Positions 1 through 5,809 of a DNA stretch of 7,198 nt are shown here, piece after piece. Made by a program: the position numbers and the translations under genes. Location of the stretch: the NCBI GenBank assembly GCA_937892105.1, contig CALAUZ010000238.1, positions 1-7,198 on the forward strand, read 5' to 3'. The number at the start of each line of letters is the position of its first letter. Within the stretch, counting starts at the first letter, position 1. The notes below the pieces were generated by a model that saw only the letters and a program-made list of their open reading frames with translations, searched no databases and had not been told where the DNA came from. This DNA is from an uncultured Fretibacterium sp. Lineage in GTDB: Bacteria > Synergistota > Synergistia > Synergistales > Aminobacteriaceae.

Positions 1-1
1 G

Positions 2-415
2 AGTGCTGAGAGCCAGACGGAGAGGGATTGGGAGCGTACAAAGTCGATAATCCTTGAGGAAGCAAACAGGACATTCCGTCCGGAGTTTCTTAACAGGATA
101 GATGAGATGGCGGTGTTTAAGCCGCTTTCACGCGACAACCTTCTGAAGATAATTGACACAATGCTCGATGATTTGTCTTCAAGGCTGGACAACAAGGGAG
201 TAAAAATCAACGTTTCCGATGAAGTTAAGGCAAGAATATTGGAGAAGGGATACAAGCCGAAATATGGAGCGAGGCCATTACGCAGGGCTATACAGTCAAT
301 GCTTGAGGACAAACTCTCGGACTTCATGCTGTCAGGCAACCTTCCCGACGGCGACTCTACAATCAGCGTAAACCTCAAAGGCGAGGAGCTGACATGCGAG
401 CTTCAGGAAGCATAA
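2..415 (+). CDS. clpC: ClpC-type AAA+ ATPase, C-terminal part (5' truncated by window edge)
   Basis: This is the end of a Clp/Hsp100 unfoldase, which would feed substrates to the ClpP peptidase in the cytoplasm. The frame is open from base 2, so the gene starts outside the window and an internal ATG at 107 is not its start. The visible 137 residues cover the end of the second AAA+ module. FRPEFLNRIDE (around bases 80-112) is the conserved segment carrying the arginine-finger region. YGARPLRRAI (around 262-291) is the sensor-2 motif of the D2 small domain. After it comes a short C-terminal beta region ending in ELQEA. The ED-L context after sensor 2 resembles ClpC more than ClpB, but without the N-terminal and middle domains the subtype is an inference. 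The 3' end overlaps the azlC-like start at 394 by 22 bases, suggesting translational coupling. Confidence 0.9.
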   Translation, partial: SAESQTERDWERTKSIILEEANRTFRPEFLNRIDEMAVFKPLSRDNLLKIIDTMLDDLSSRLDNKGVKINVSDEVKARILEKGYKPKYGARPLRRAIQSMLEDKLSDFMLSGNLPDGDSTISVNLKGEELTCELQEA

Positions 416-510
416 CACGTGCAATTCATGACACTATACCCGTAATGACAGGCTATATAGTGCTGGGAATGGGCTTTGGGATACTTCTCGGCACTAAAGG
501 CTATGGGGTA
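394..510 (+). pseudogene. azlC: azlC-like branched-chain amino acid permease subunit, N-terminal remnant
   Basis: An ATG at 394 has an AGGAG at 384-388 with a 5-base spacer, inside the end of the clp gene. It opens a frame whose first ~38 residues read MRASGSITRAIHDTIPVMTG followed by YIVLGMGFGILLGTKGYG. This matches the start of AzlC proteins: a short amphipathic lead, then the first membrane segment with a G-x-x-x-G-F-G pattern. AzlC (about 230 residues) pairs with AzlD to export branched-chain amino acids across the inner membrane. After residue ~39 the similarity stops and the frame runs into unrelated sequence, ending at a TAA at 571-573 (59 codons). The rest of AzlC is missing, so the gene is broken here by a deletion or by misassembly. 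Confidence 0.72.
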
Positions 511-616
511 TCTCAATGTCTGGACGTTACAGGAACATTCACGCAATACACTCCTGAGCATAACTGTTGCTAATGCGCTGTATATGTTCATGGTTCATAT
601 GGTGTTTGCAGGGTAA
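503..616 (+). pseudogene. azlD: azlD-like membrane protein, C-terminal remnant
   Basis: In a different frame from the azlC remnant (codons starting at 512), the sequence reads LNVWTLQEHSRNTLLSITVA and continues NALYMFMVHMVFAG before a TAA at 614-616. A basic residue, then N-T-L-L-S-I and a hydrophobic Y-M segment is how AzlD proteins (about 100 residues, the small partner of AzlC) end. No start codon or ribosome site belongs to this piece. It is joined directly to the azlC 5' end at about 500-511. In normal azlCD operons azlD follows azlC, so the arrangement fits one deletion removing the 3' part of azlC and the 5' part of azlD, roughly 0.8 kb by usual family lengths. The match is from pattern memory, not a database search. 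Confidence 0.58.
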
Positions 617-620
617 ATGC

Positions 621-650
621 TTGCCGGGTGGATTTACTTTTTCCCGGCAA
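621..650. terminator. inverted repeat between convergent genes, possible weak bidirectional terminator
   Basis: TTGCCGGG (621-628) and CCCGGCAA (643-650) form a perfect 8-base-pair stem with a 14-base loop. It lies just after the azlD remnant stop (616) and over the last codons and stop (634-636) of the minus-strand gene. The flanks are only mildly T-rich (CTTTT at 656-660 on plus), so termination strength is uncertain. Confidence 0.45.
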
Positions 651-1350
651 AGAGGCTTTTCATTGCCAGTTTAGTTACGTTCTCGACAACCTTCATAACA
701 GGGCCGCCTTGATATTCACGGTATATGTAGCAGCTTACAGCACCGATATAATCTCCATTGGGGTCTTTAACGCTGTAAATTTTGGGATCGCACACAGTAT
801 GAAGGTAAGTTACATCGTGAGCAGGTGTAACTTCTGTTTTTTCTTCGGGTATTCTGAGCGTCTCAATAAGCCTTCCTTTTGCATCTCGTTTCTCGATATC
901 CCTGTAGACGGTGTAAGTTCTTGTGCTTTCGGGAACATGTTCGGTCTTGAACTCCTGCAATATTTCGGCCTTAATGAAAGCCGTATAACCCATTTCCTCC
1001 GCTTGACTGAAGAAATCCGCGTCATTAACGGAGATGCTGCCGCCGCGAATAAACTTCATATCCTCGATGAGAGCGTCCAGAGTTTTAATGGTCATTCTGC
1101 CTTTCTTCACAACAGAGTTTATGCCGTCCAGCGTCCATTCGTGAAGTGAAGTTCTGAGTTGTTTTGCTGGCATGAGCTGAGTTCCTGCTCTAAGGTCATA
1201 GCTTGCTGGCATAATGAATATTTTTTTGAGCTTCATGAAGTCAACTGATGGGTCTTGCCATACCTGGACATCGGCGAGGGCTGTATTGCTTTGTTCTGTG
1301 AATGACATAACGAGGAAAATAAACAGCGTAAAAATTTTTCTGAACGTCAT
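634..1350 (-). CDS. Secreted protein of unknown function (238 aa, signal peptide)
   Basis: I do not recognise this family. The chosen ATG (1348-1350) follows an AGGAGGT (plus positions 1362-1368) with an 11-base spacer. A longer frame to 1425 would put 25 non-signal residues in front. The protein starts MTFRKIFTLFIFLVMSF, a classic positive-then-hydrophobic signal peptide, with likely cleavage after TALA (about residue 26). No lipobox cysteine is seen, so it is probably periplasmic or exported rather than a lipoprotein. The mature part begins DVQVWQDPS and has a D-F-x-x-L-K-K-I-F-I-M-P strand. It alternates beta-type stretches with charged helices and carries a segment rich in E, T and R (around residues 135-175). 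The opening strand is reminiscent of small envelope proteins of the DUF4136 kind, but this is only a resemblance. It is divergent from the flippase-like gene. Confidence 0.82.
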   Translation of the reverse strand: MTFRKIFTLFIFLVMSFTEQSNTALADVQVWQDPSVDFMKLKKIFIMPASYDLRAGTQLMPAKQLRTSLHEWTLDGINSVVKKGRMTIKTLDALIEDMKFIRGGSISVNDADFFSQAEEMGYTAFIKAEILQEFKTEHVPESTRTYTVYRDIEKRDAKGRLIETLRIPEEKTEVTPAHDVTYLHTVCDPKIYSVKDPNGDYIGAVSCYIYREYQGGPVMKVVENVTKLAMKSLFAGKK

Positions 1351-1492
1351 AGTAATATTGCACCTCCTGAGATTTGATGTCATTATACAATCTAAATATG
1401 CAACATTTAGGAATAACACATGCAAATTCGCGCACTCAGTCAGTTACAGGTTATAATAATCTCTAAATTTTCATGACGGAGGAAATCTCGCC
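1351..1492. promoter_or_regulatory. Divergent promoter region
   Basis: A TATAAT sits on each strand: on minus at 1387-1382 for the secreted-protein gene and on plus at 1452-1457 for the flippase-like gene. Each lies about 30-40 bases from its start codon, leaving short leaders. Neither has a convincing TTGACA at 16-18 bases, so the -35 elements are weak or depend on an activator. The stretch of about 60 bases between the two -10 boxes is where a shared regulator could bind, but I see no clear operator palindrome. Confidence 0.5.
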
Positions 1493-2539
1493 TTGTCTCT
1501 GAGAAGAGGACTAATCATCTTTATACTCTTGGCGTTTGGCATGGGAGCGTTCATCATATTCCGCAGTGTTGACCGCCATACTATACATTCGCTTCTTTCT
1601 GCTGACAAACTCAAGCTCATTATCGCATTGTTAGTAGTACTCATCGCATGGATCTGCGACTCTGGAAGATTTTGCGCACTTGCACTTGCAGCACATGAAC
1701 ACGTCTCGTTCCCGCTGGGAATAGTGTTGACTTGGCTCAACTACTTCGGGAGCGCGGTTACTCCCATGCAGTCAGGCGGAGGGCCATTCCAGGTTTACGC
1801 GCTGTACAAACGTGGCGTGCCTGTCGGTAAAGGTATAGCGATAACGTTAATGCGGACTATGCTCACAATACTTATCCTTACACTTGTAGTCCCAGCAGCT
1901 CTTATGCTTGACCCGGATATTCTCGAAGGCAGTCCCTTCCTTAAAGGCCTGGTGTCATACGTCTTCATCGTCATATTGGCAACATGGGCATTCGTTGCGT
2001 TCACGATAATAAGACCCGAAATGGTGAAGAAGCTGGCACGAATAATAATAATGTGGCTGAGACGCTTCAACTTCATGAAGTCAAACAGAACTGTGATAAA
2101 GATTGTGCATTGGCTCGACAAAGAAATAGACAACTACATACTCAACTTCAGGCTCGCGTTCAATACAGGAAAGTTATGGCTGTTAATCGCTGTTATACTT
2201 TCAATTCTTCACCTTCTGGCATTGTTCAGCGTTTTACCCGTTCTAATGTCTGCCGTAGGTTTGCCGTTCAGATACGCCCAGACCATCGCAGTACAGGCTG
2301 TATTCATGTTTATACTGTATTTTGTGCCTACACCTGGTGCTTCTGGTGTTGCTGAAGGAGGAGGAGCATTGCTGTATTCTATCCTTATGCCCGAGAACAT
2401 GGCCGGCGTAATGTCGCTGATATGCCGTTTCTTCACGGACTACATATCCATATTCATGGGAGTTGTTGTAGTTGTGCGTATGCTTGGCTGGGGAGTGAGC
2501 GAGAATTTGCACAAGGGGGCAAAACCAGAAGATGCGTGA
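1493..2539 (+). CDS. Lysylphosphatidylglycerol synthase TM-region / YbhN (UPF0104) family membrane protein
   Basis: This is a 348-residue polytopic inner-membrane protein of the family that includes the flippase part of MprF and AglD/YbhN-like proteins. Members move or bind lipids, but the substrate here is unknown. The start is a TTG at 1493, supported by GGAGG at 1478-1482 with a 10-base spacer. Hydrophobic segments appear near residues 5-25, 41-57, 118-138, 152-172, 218-250, 262-278 and 308-330. Two family signatures are visible: TPMQSGGGPFQVYALY (about 90-105) and PTPGASGVAEGG (279-290), whose glycines and glutamate are the most conserved part of the family. No aminoacyl-transferase domain follows, so it is a stand-alone TM domain and not a full MprF. 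Its last 8 bases overlap the methyltransferase gene, so the two are probably co-translated. Confidence 0.9.
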   Translation: MSLRRGLIIFILLAFGMGAFIIFRSVDRHTIHSLLSADKLKLIIALLVVLIAWICDSGRFCALALAAHEHVSFPLGIVLTWLNYFGSAVTPMQSGGGPFQVYALYKRGVPVGKGIAITLMRTMLTILILTLVVPAALMLDPDILEGSPFLKGLVSYVFIVILATWAFVAFTIIRPEMVKKLARIIIMWLRRFNFMKSNRTVIKIVHWLDKEIDNYILNFRLAFNTGKLWLLIAVILSILHLLALFSVLPVLMSAVGLPFRYAQTIAVQAVFMFILYFVPTPGASGVAEGGGALLYSILMPENMAGVMSLICRFFTDYISIFMGVVVVVRMLGWGVSENLHKGAKPEDA

Positions 2540-3089
2540 ATGGATATTCAAAATGCGCGGGGGAATATGGACGTTAATATTTGTCGCAATCCTCTTTATG
2601 GTTCGCGGGACTGCACCTGAGATTATGGCTGTGTCGTTGGTTATTGTTGCGGTGGGACAGATATGGCGTTGCTGGTCGGCAGGAGTGATAGGTCTTTACA
2701 GGGGGGAGAATGTTAAGGCTTTGAAGCTGGCATCGTCAGGCCCTTATGCCATCATGCGAAACCCATTGTATTTCGGAAATTTCGTGATTGGATTGGGCTG
2801 GAGCATTATAGCAGGGAAATGGGCTGTTCTGGTTTTTGTTGTGAGCTTCTATGTTCTCTATGTTATGGTGATAATACCTCATGAAGAGAAATTTCTGCTC
2901 TCGAAGTTCGGCCATGAATACGAGGATTATTGCAGCAGAGTAAAACGCTTCTATCCTCTGAAACTGGACATTAACGACCTTAAAGCTCCCGTTGACTGGA
3001 AAGTGATAAAACGCAGTGAAATCCATACAATAATATCAACACTAACAGGCACTATAATAATCACAGCTGTATCATTATGCTATACTTAA
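2532..3089 (+). CDS. Isoprenylcysteine carboxyl methyltransferase / PEMT-like membrane methyltransferase
   Basis: This 185-residue membrane protein belongs to the ICMT/phospholipid methyltransferase group, which uses S-adenosylmethionine to methylate membrane-bound substrates. The bacterial substrate is generally unknown. Helical segments occur near residues 12-24 and 31-50, a hairpin near 84-115, and an extra C-terminal segment near 166-183. The family signature is present: GPY (70-72), RNPLY (76-80), then HEEKFLLSKFGHEYEDY (117-133) followed by V-K-R-F-Y-P. The paired glutamates and the R-N-P-x-Y motif correspond to the cofactor pocket in known structures. The ATG at 2532 overlaps the upstream gene by 8 bases. 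AGGGGG at 2514-2519 is a distant ribosome site, so coupling to the upstream gene is likely. An alternative ATG at 2553 has no better signal. Confidence 0.88.
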   Translation: MREWIFKMRGGIWTLIFVAILFMVRGTAPEIMAVSLVIVAVGQIWRCWSAGVIGLYRGENVKALKLASSGPYAIMRNPLYFGNFVIGLGWSIIAGKWAVLVFVVSFYVLYVMVIIPHEEKFLLSKFGHEYEDYCSRVKRFYPLKLDINDLKAPVDWKVIKRSEIHTIISTLTGTIIITAVSLCYT

Positions 3090-3126
3090 CAACTCACTAA
3101 TGCAGTGAAGGAGGCTGAAAAAATCA

Positions 3127-3777
3127 ATGTGCGCAGAAAAAAATGAAGCCGGAGCTGAGAACATGAACGTTAAGGACATAACGACAATAAACGAGCTTTT
3201 ATCGGCAATATCAGAAAATGAATATCCCCAGTACGTACTAGAAGCGATAAGCAGAGTTCAGGAATGGATGAAGGAATTTACGGAGAAGCCCGATACAGAT
3301 GAAGCGGATATATTCGCGGCAATTTTCGGTGATGTATTTGACGATGAGACGGGAGGGTTAGAGTCTCTGTATGAGCGTCTCGAAGACCTGGACGAATTTG
3401 CAGATGTTATTCCGAACACGAAAGCGCCTGACGGGAAGCCTGACACATTGATAGTGAGTATTACGCCGCCTGATTACGAGAGCGGCCTGAGAACAGCTAT
3501 AGATTGTGCGGCGGTATTCAACAGGCCCAACTGCCGGAGGGTATGGATAATCAGCGACACATTCATATTTGAAGATGTAGTAAAGTACTCACCCCATGTA
3601 GACGCGCTTGCAGGGCAGGGAATAACTTTGCGTTTCATACTCGTAACGCCTTGGGGGTGGGTTGAGCTGCCGTTGAGCGGGACTACTGTTTCAAAGCGTC
3701 AGTTTCTTTGGCGCAATGAGGGAATGACTGATGATAAGCCGCCACATAAAGCAACAGGGAGAAGACGCAAGCAATAA
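3127..3777 (+). CDS. Hypothetical protein, acidic N-terminal half and basic tail (216 aa)
   Basis: I do not recognise this protein. It has no signal peptide and no membrane segment, so it is likely cytoplasmic. Residues 15-50 look helical. Residues 54-100 are strongly acidic (many D and E, including FGDVFDDETGG). Residues 105-175 look like a compact alpha/beta domain: TLIVSITPPDYESG, then CRRVWIISDTFIFEDV, then LRFILVTPWGWVELPLSG, i.e. beta strands of hydrophobic residues separated by helices. The last 20 residues are basic (GRRRKQ end). AAGGAGG (3108-3114) precedes the ATG at 3127 by 12 bases. A second in-frame ATG at 3163 has GGAG eight bases upstream and could be the true start, giving 204 residues. 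The gene follows the methyltransferase by 37 bases, so it may share its transcript. A hairpin terminator follows. Confidence 0.78.
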   Translation: MCAEKNEAGAENMNVKDITTINELLSAISENEYPQYVLEAISRVQEWMKEFTEKPDTDEADIFAAIFGDVFDDETGGLESLYERLEDLDEFADVIPNTKAPDGKPDTLIVSITPPDYESGLRTAIDCAAVFNRPNCRRVWIISDTFIFEDVVKYSPHVDALAGQGITLRFILVTPWGWVELPLSGTTVSKRQFLWRNEGMTDDKPPHKATGRRRKQ

Positions 3778-3787
3778 CGCAAAAGTC

Positions 3788-3817
3788 AGCAGGTCATGAG
3801 GACAATCACGGCCTGCT
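3788..3817 (+). repeat. 30-base hairpin repeat, copy 1 (also a rho-independent terminator)
   Basis: AGCAGGTC (3788-3795) pairs with GGCCTGCT (3810-3817) to give an 8-base-pair stem with one G-U pair, a 14-base loop and then ATTTTTC, so it should terminate the orphan gene ending at 3777. The entire 30 bases, loop included, recur identically at 5025-5054. A terminator that was merely similar would not be expected to keep the loop unchanged, so a shared origin is likely. Confidence 0.85.
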
Positions 3818-3832
3818 ATTTTTCTGCCATGA

Positions 3833-3838
3833 TATAAT
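3833..3838 (+). promoter_or_regulatory. Possible -10 box for the glycerophosphotransferase gene
   Basis: A perfect TATAAT lies between the upstream terminator and the ATG at 3879, giving a leader of about 35 bases. No good -35 hexamer is found at the usual distance. Its position after a terminator argues that the next gene is transcribed separately. Confidence 0.4.
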
Positions 3839-3878
3839 CTCTCAAGCTCATTCAGAAAGGACTTGATGATTTTAACAT

Positions 3879-5036
3879 ATGTATAAAGTTCTGCGCGATA
3901 CAATAAAACTATGCCTCAAACTATTATTTAGCCTTCTCCCTTCAGGTAATATTATTCTTTTTGAAAGCCATCCGGATTTTGCTGACAACACTTATCCTGT
4001 ATATCTTATGCTGAGAAAATATCTTCCGAGCTACAAAATGGTTTGGTTTCTGCATGGGGACGATAAGAAAGATTCTGATGATTTTATCCATATTCCGACA
4101 TTAGGTCTGCTGGAAAAGTTAAAGTATATTTACTACATGGCACGGTGTAAAGTGCTTATACAGTGTAATGGAAGTGCTGCAAAAATCAAGGGCAGCCAGC
4201 TATCTATATATTTGGATCACGGAAGTCCCGGTAAAGATATACGCGGAATGTATGACCTACAGAGGGATAATATTGATTTTCACAATGTACATTCTGAGTT
4301 CTTCGATAATTTCACTCTCCAAACAAATAATGGCAGACAGGAACAGCTTGTGCATTTAGGATTTCCTAGATGTGATTACTTCTTTCATACTCCCCGAACA
4401 AAAGATATCGCCGATATAGTCAGCGGAAAATATATTATATGGCTTCCAACGTTCAGAGGACACAAAAACAAGCTTAGAAATGATGCCCCTAACTCTCCGT
4501 ACAATCATATAGGAATTCCGTTATTTTATTCTGTGGAAAAACTGAGTAGCTTCAACGCATTTCTTAAGGATAACGATATTCACATACTCTACAAACCACA
4601 TCCAGTGCAGGATTTAGGTGTATTGAAAGGTGAAAAAATGTCGAATTTCCGCATAACATATGATCCAGACATATTCAGCAGAAACCTCCAGTTATACGAA
4701 GTCATTGCTCAATCAGAAGCATTAATCACAGATTATTCTTCTGTATTTTGGGATTATCTTATTTTGGACAGGCCAATAGCAATTACTGTTGATGATATTG
4801 CTCTCTGGAAAGAAGGACGAGGCTTCCTGTACGACATAGAAAGTATACACAAAGAAACAGCAGAGATATTACCTGATGAAAAATCTATGCGTGAATTTAT
4901 CTTAAACGTCATAAACGGTAGCGACATAAAGCGTGAAGGCCGCAGAAAGTGGCGGGACAAAGCAATAATACATCAGGACGGTAAATCAACAGAACGTGTA
5001 GTAAACTTCATACTTGAGAAAATGAGCAGGTCATGA
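3879..5036 (+). CDS. CDP-glycerol:poly(glycerophosphate) glycerophosphotransferase family (TagB/TagF-like)
   Basis: A 385-residue GT-B type transferase of the CDP-glycerol glycerophosphotransferase family, which moves glycerol-phosphate (or related polyol-phosphate) from a CDP donor to a cell-surface glycan or lipid acceptor on the cytoplasmic face of the membrane. Visible signatures are LDHGSPGKD (112-120), equivalent to the family's HGTPxK motif, WLPTFRG (188-194), YKPHP (238-242) and LITDYSSVFWDY (282-293). The two histidines of the HG-S-P and P-H-P motifs correspond to those known to be essential in TagF. Length fits a single catalytic domain without the extra N-terminal region of full TagF. 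The ATG at 3879 is the first start after an in-frame stop at 3864; its AAAGGA site (about 3855-3860) is far upstream. GC is about 37-40% in lines I counted, lower than its neighbours. It stands alone between two identical repeats, suggesting acquisition as a cassette for capsule, LPS or teichoic-like decoration. Confidence 0.88.
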   Translation: MYKVLRDTIKLCLKLLFSLLPSGNIILFESHPDFADNTYPVYLMLRKYLPSYKMVWFLHGDDKKDSDDFIHIPTLGLLEKLKYIYYMARCKVLIQCNGSAAKIKGSQLSIYLDHGSPGKDIRGMYDLQRDNIDFHNVHSEFFDNFTLQTNNGRQEQLVHLGFPRCDYFFHTPRTKDIADIVSGKYIIWLPTFRGHKNKLRNDAPNSPYNHIGIPLFYSVEKLSSFNAFLKDNDIHILYKPHPVQDLGVLKGEKMSNFRITYDPDIFSRNLQLYEVIAQSEALITDYSSVFWDYLILDRPIAITVDDIALWKEGRGFLYDIESIHKETAEILPDEKSMREFILNVINGSDIKREGRRKWRDKAIIHQDGKSTERVVNFILEKMSRS

Positions 5037-5054
5037 GGACAATCACGGCCTGCT
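5025..5054. repeat. 30-base hairpin repeat, copy 2 (stop codon inside; shared terminator)
   Basis: This is identical to 3788-3817. It contains the last codons and the TGA (5034-5036) of the glycerophosphotransferase gene, so the stem overlaps coding sequence. It is followed by TTATC on plus and by TCATTTTCTC on minus, so it may terminate both this gene and the convergent GNAT fragment (end 5063). The two copies lie 1237 bases apart in direct orientation. Confidence 0.83.
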
Positions 5055-5062
5055 TTATCATC

Positions 5063-5341
5063 TCATTTCTGAAATTCCAGCCTCATCTGATACCACACAG
5101 CACCGCCATGTACAGAGACACTTATTCCCTCATTGACGAACCCCAAACCAGAATACCATCGCACTAATTCCGCCTTGCACGTCAGGACAAGACCTTTGCG
5201 GCCCTGTTCATGAGCGTCATGAACCATTCGCCGGATTAACGTTTCAGCATGTCCCTGCCGCCTGTAAGCCGGAAGAGTGTCAACCCCGAAAATCATCTGC
5301 CACTGTCCAGCCTCGTTGTGCATTTCAGCGTGCGAATACAT
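5063..5341 (-). pseudogene. GNAT-family N-acetyltransferase, 5'-truncated
   Basis: This is the C-terminal two thirds of a GNAT acetyltransferase, which would transfer an acetyl group from acetyl-CoA to an amine. WQMIFGVDTLPAYRRQGHAE contains motif A, with the R-R-Q-G-H-A loop that binds the acetyl-CoA pyrophosphate. It is followed by GRKGLVLTCKAELVRWYSGL and GFVNEGISVSVHGGAVWYQM, typical of motif B and the last strands. GNAT domains are usually 140-170 residues, but the ATG at 5341 gives only 92. The frame is open further upstream to 5443, and family-like residues (PNFVQHD) continue before the ATG to about 5365. No ATG, GTG or TTG and no ribosome site support a longer start. The N-terminal strands are therefore missing, apparently replaced by the phage-type sequence that begins near 5387. 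Confidence 0.8.
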
Positions 5342-5388
5342 ATCATGCTGGACGAAGTTTGGAATTAATAACGAAGCCGTAAAGAGAG

Positions 5389-5420
5389 AAGGCGGGGCAT
5401 AAAAGCTCCGTCTTTCTTTT
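5389..5420 (+). terminator. Rho-independent terminator ahead of the phage tail module
   Basis: GGCGGGGC (5391-5398) pairs with GCTCCGTC (5405-5412) over 8 positions with two G-U pairs and a 6-base loop, extended by A-T pairs on the outside. TTTCTTTT (5413-5420) follows directly. The orientation is plus. The gene it would terminate is not present to the left, where only the minus-strand GNAT remnant lies. It ends only 6 bases before the ribosome site of the next gene. Confidence 0.78.
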
Positions 5421-5438
5421 GTGCATGGAGGTGGCTCT

Positions 5439-5807
5439 GTGGCTTATTACGACAACAGTTTAACCACCGTTAGACAACTGAAGAGTTCAGCCGAAAAGAC
5501 CAAAACCGAAACAGACGCATTATCGTTAGCACAGGCAGTGTTAGATGCCCGAATGGATGCGCAGGTAACAGCCTCAACAGACAGCGATGAAGATTACGTG
5601 GCAGAAGTTGTAGATGGCCTGGTAGATGCATGGGCGAATGAGCAGGCTAGTTTAGGTGCAAATATCCGAGAAGGGCAGAACCGTATTTCGGAAGCAGTGG
5701 ATCAGGCGCAGGAACTTTTGCAGAGGCAGATAAACGCATTATCAGAAGCGGTGCTAGGAATATTGGCAATAATCTCGGAGAAGCGAGAGAGACAACAGGA
5801 GGAGTAA
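5439..5807 (+). CDS. Small phage tail-module protein, predicted coiled coil (122 aa)
   Basis: The GTG at 5439 is chosen because GGAGGT (5427-5432) lies 6 bases upstream. An in-frame GTG at 5421 would place the ribosome site inside the gene. The protein is soluble, rich in A, E, Q and D, with almost no aromatic residues after MAYYDNS, and its second half (from about residue 70: ANEQASLGANIREGQNRISE, then long runs of E, Q, A and L) reads as a long helix or coiled coil. It ends in the charged KRERQQEE. I do not recognise a named family. Its place directly before a tail-fibre-like gene, two bases apart and with the next ribosome site inside its 3' end, suggests a tail-assembly or fibre-associated role, but that rests on context only. 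Confidence 0.75.
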   Translation: MAYYDNSLTTVRQLKSSAEKTKTETDALSLAQAVLDARMDAQVTASTDSDEDYVAEVVDGLVDAWANEQASLGANIREGQNRISEAVDQAQELLQRQINALSEAVLGILAIISEKRERQQEE

Positions 5808-5809
5808 AA

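Noticed and set aside
628..1149. Plus-strand open frame of 173 codons
   Set aside because: It lies wholly opposite the secreted-protein gene, which has a signal peptide and ribosome site. This frame has no ribosome site and reads as antisense.
3094..3108. Small inverted repeat TCACT-AGTGA before the orphan gene
   Set aside because: A 5-base-pair stem is expected by chance, and there is no T-run or other sign of function.
3788..3817. CRISPR repeat or self-cleaving ribozyme for the 30-base hairpin
   Set aside because: Only two copies occur, 1237 bases apart with a gene between them, so it is not an array. The loop lacks a recognisable ribozyme core such as CUGANGA with GAA.
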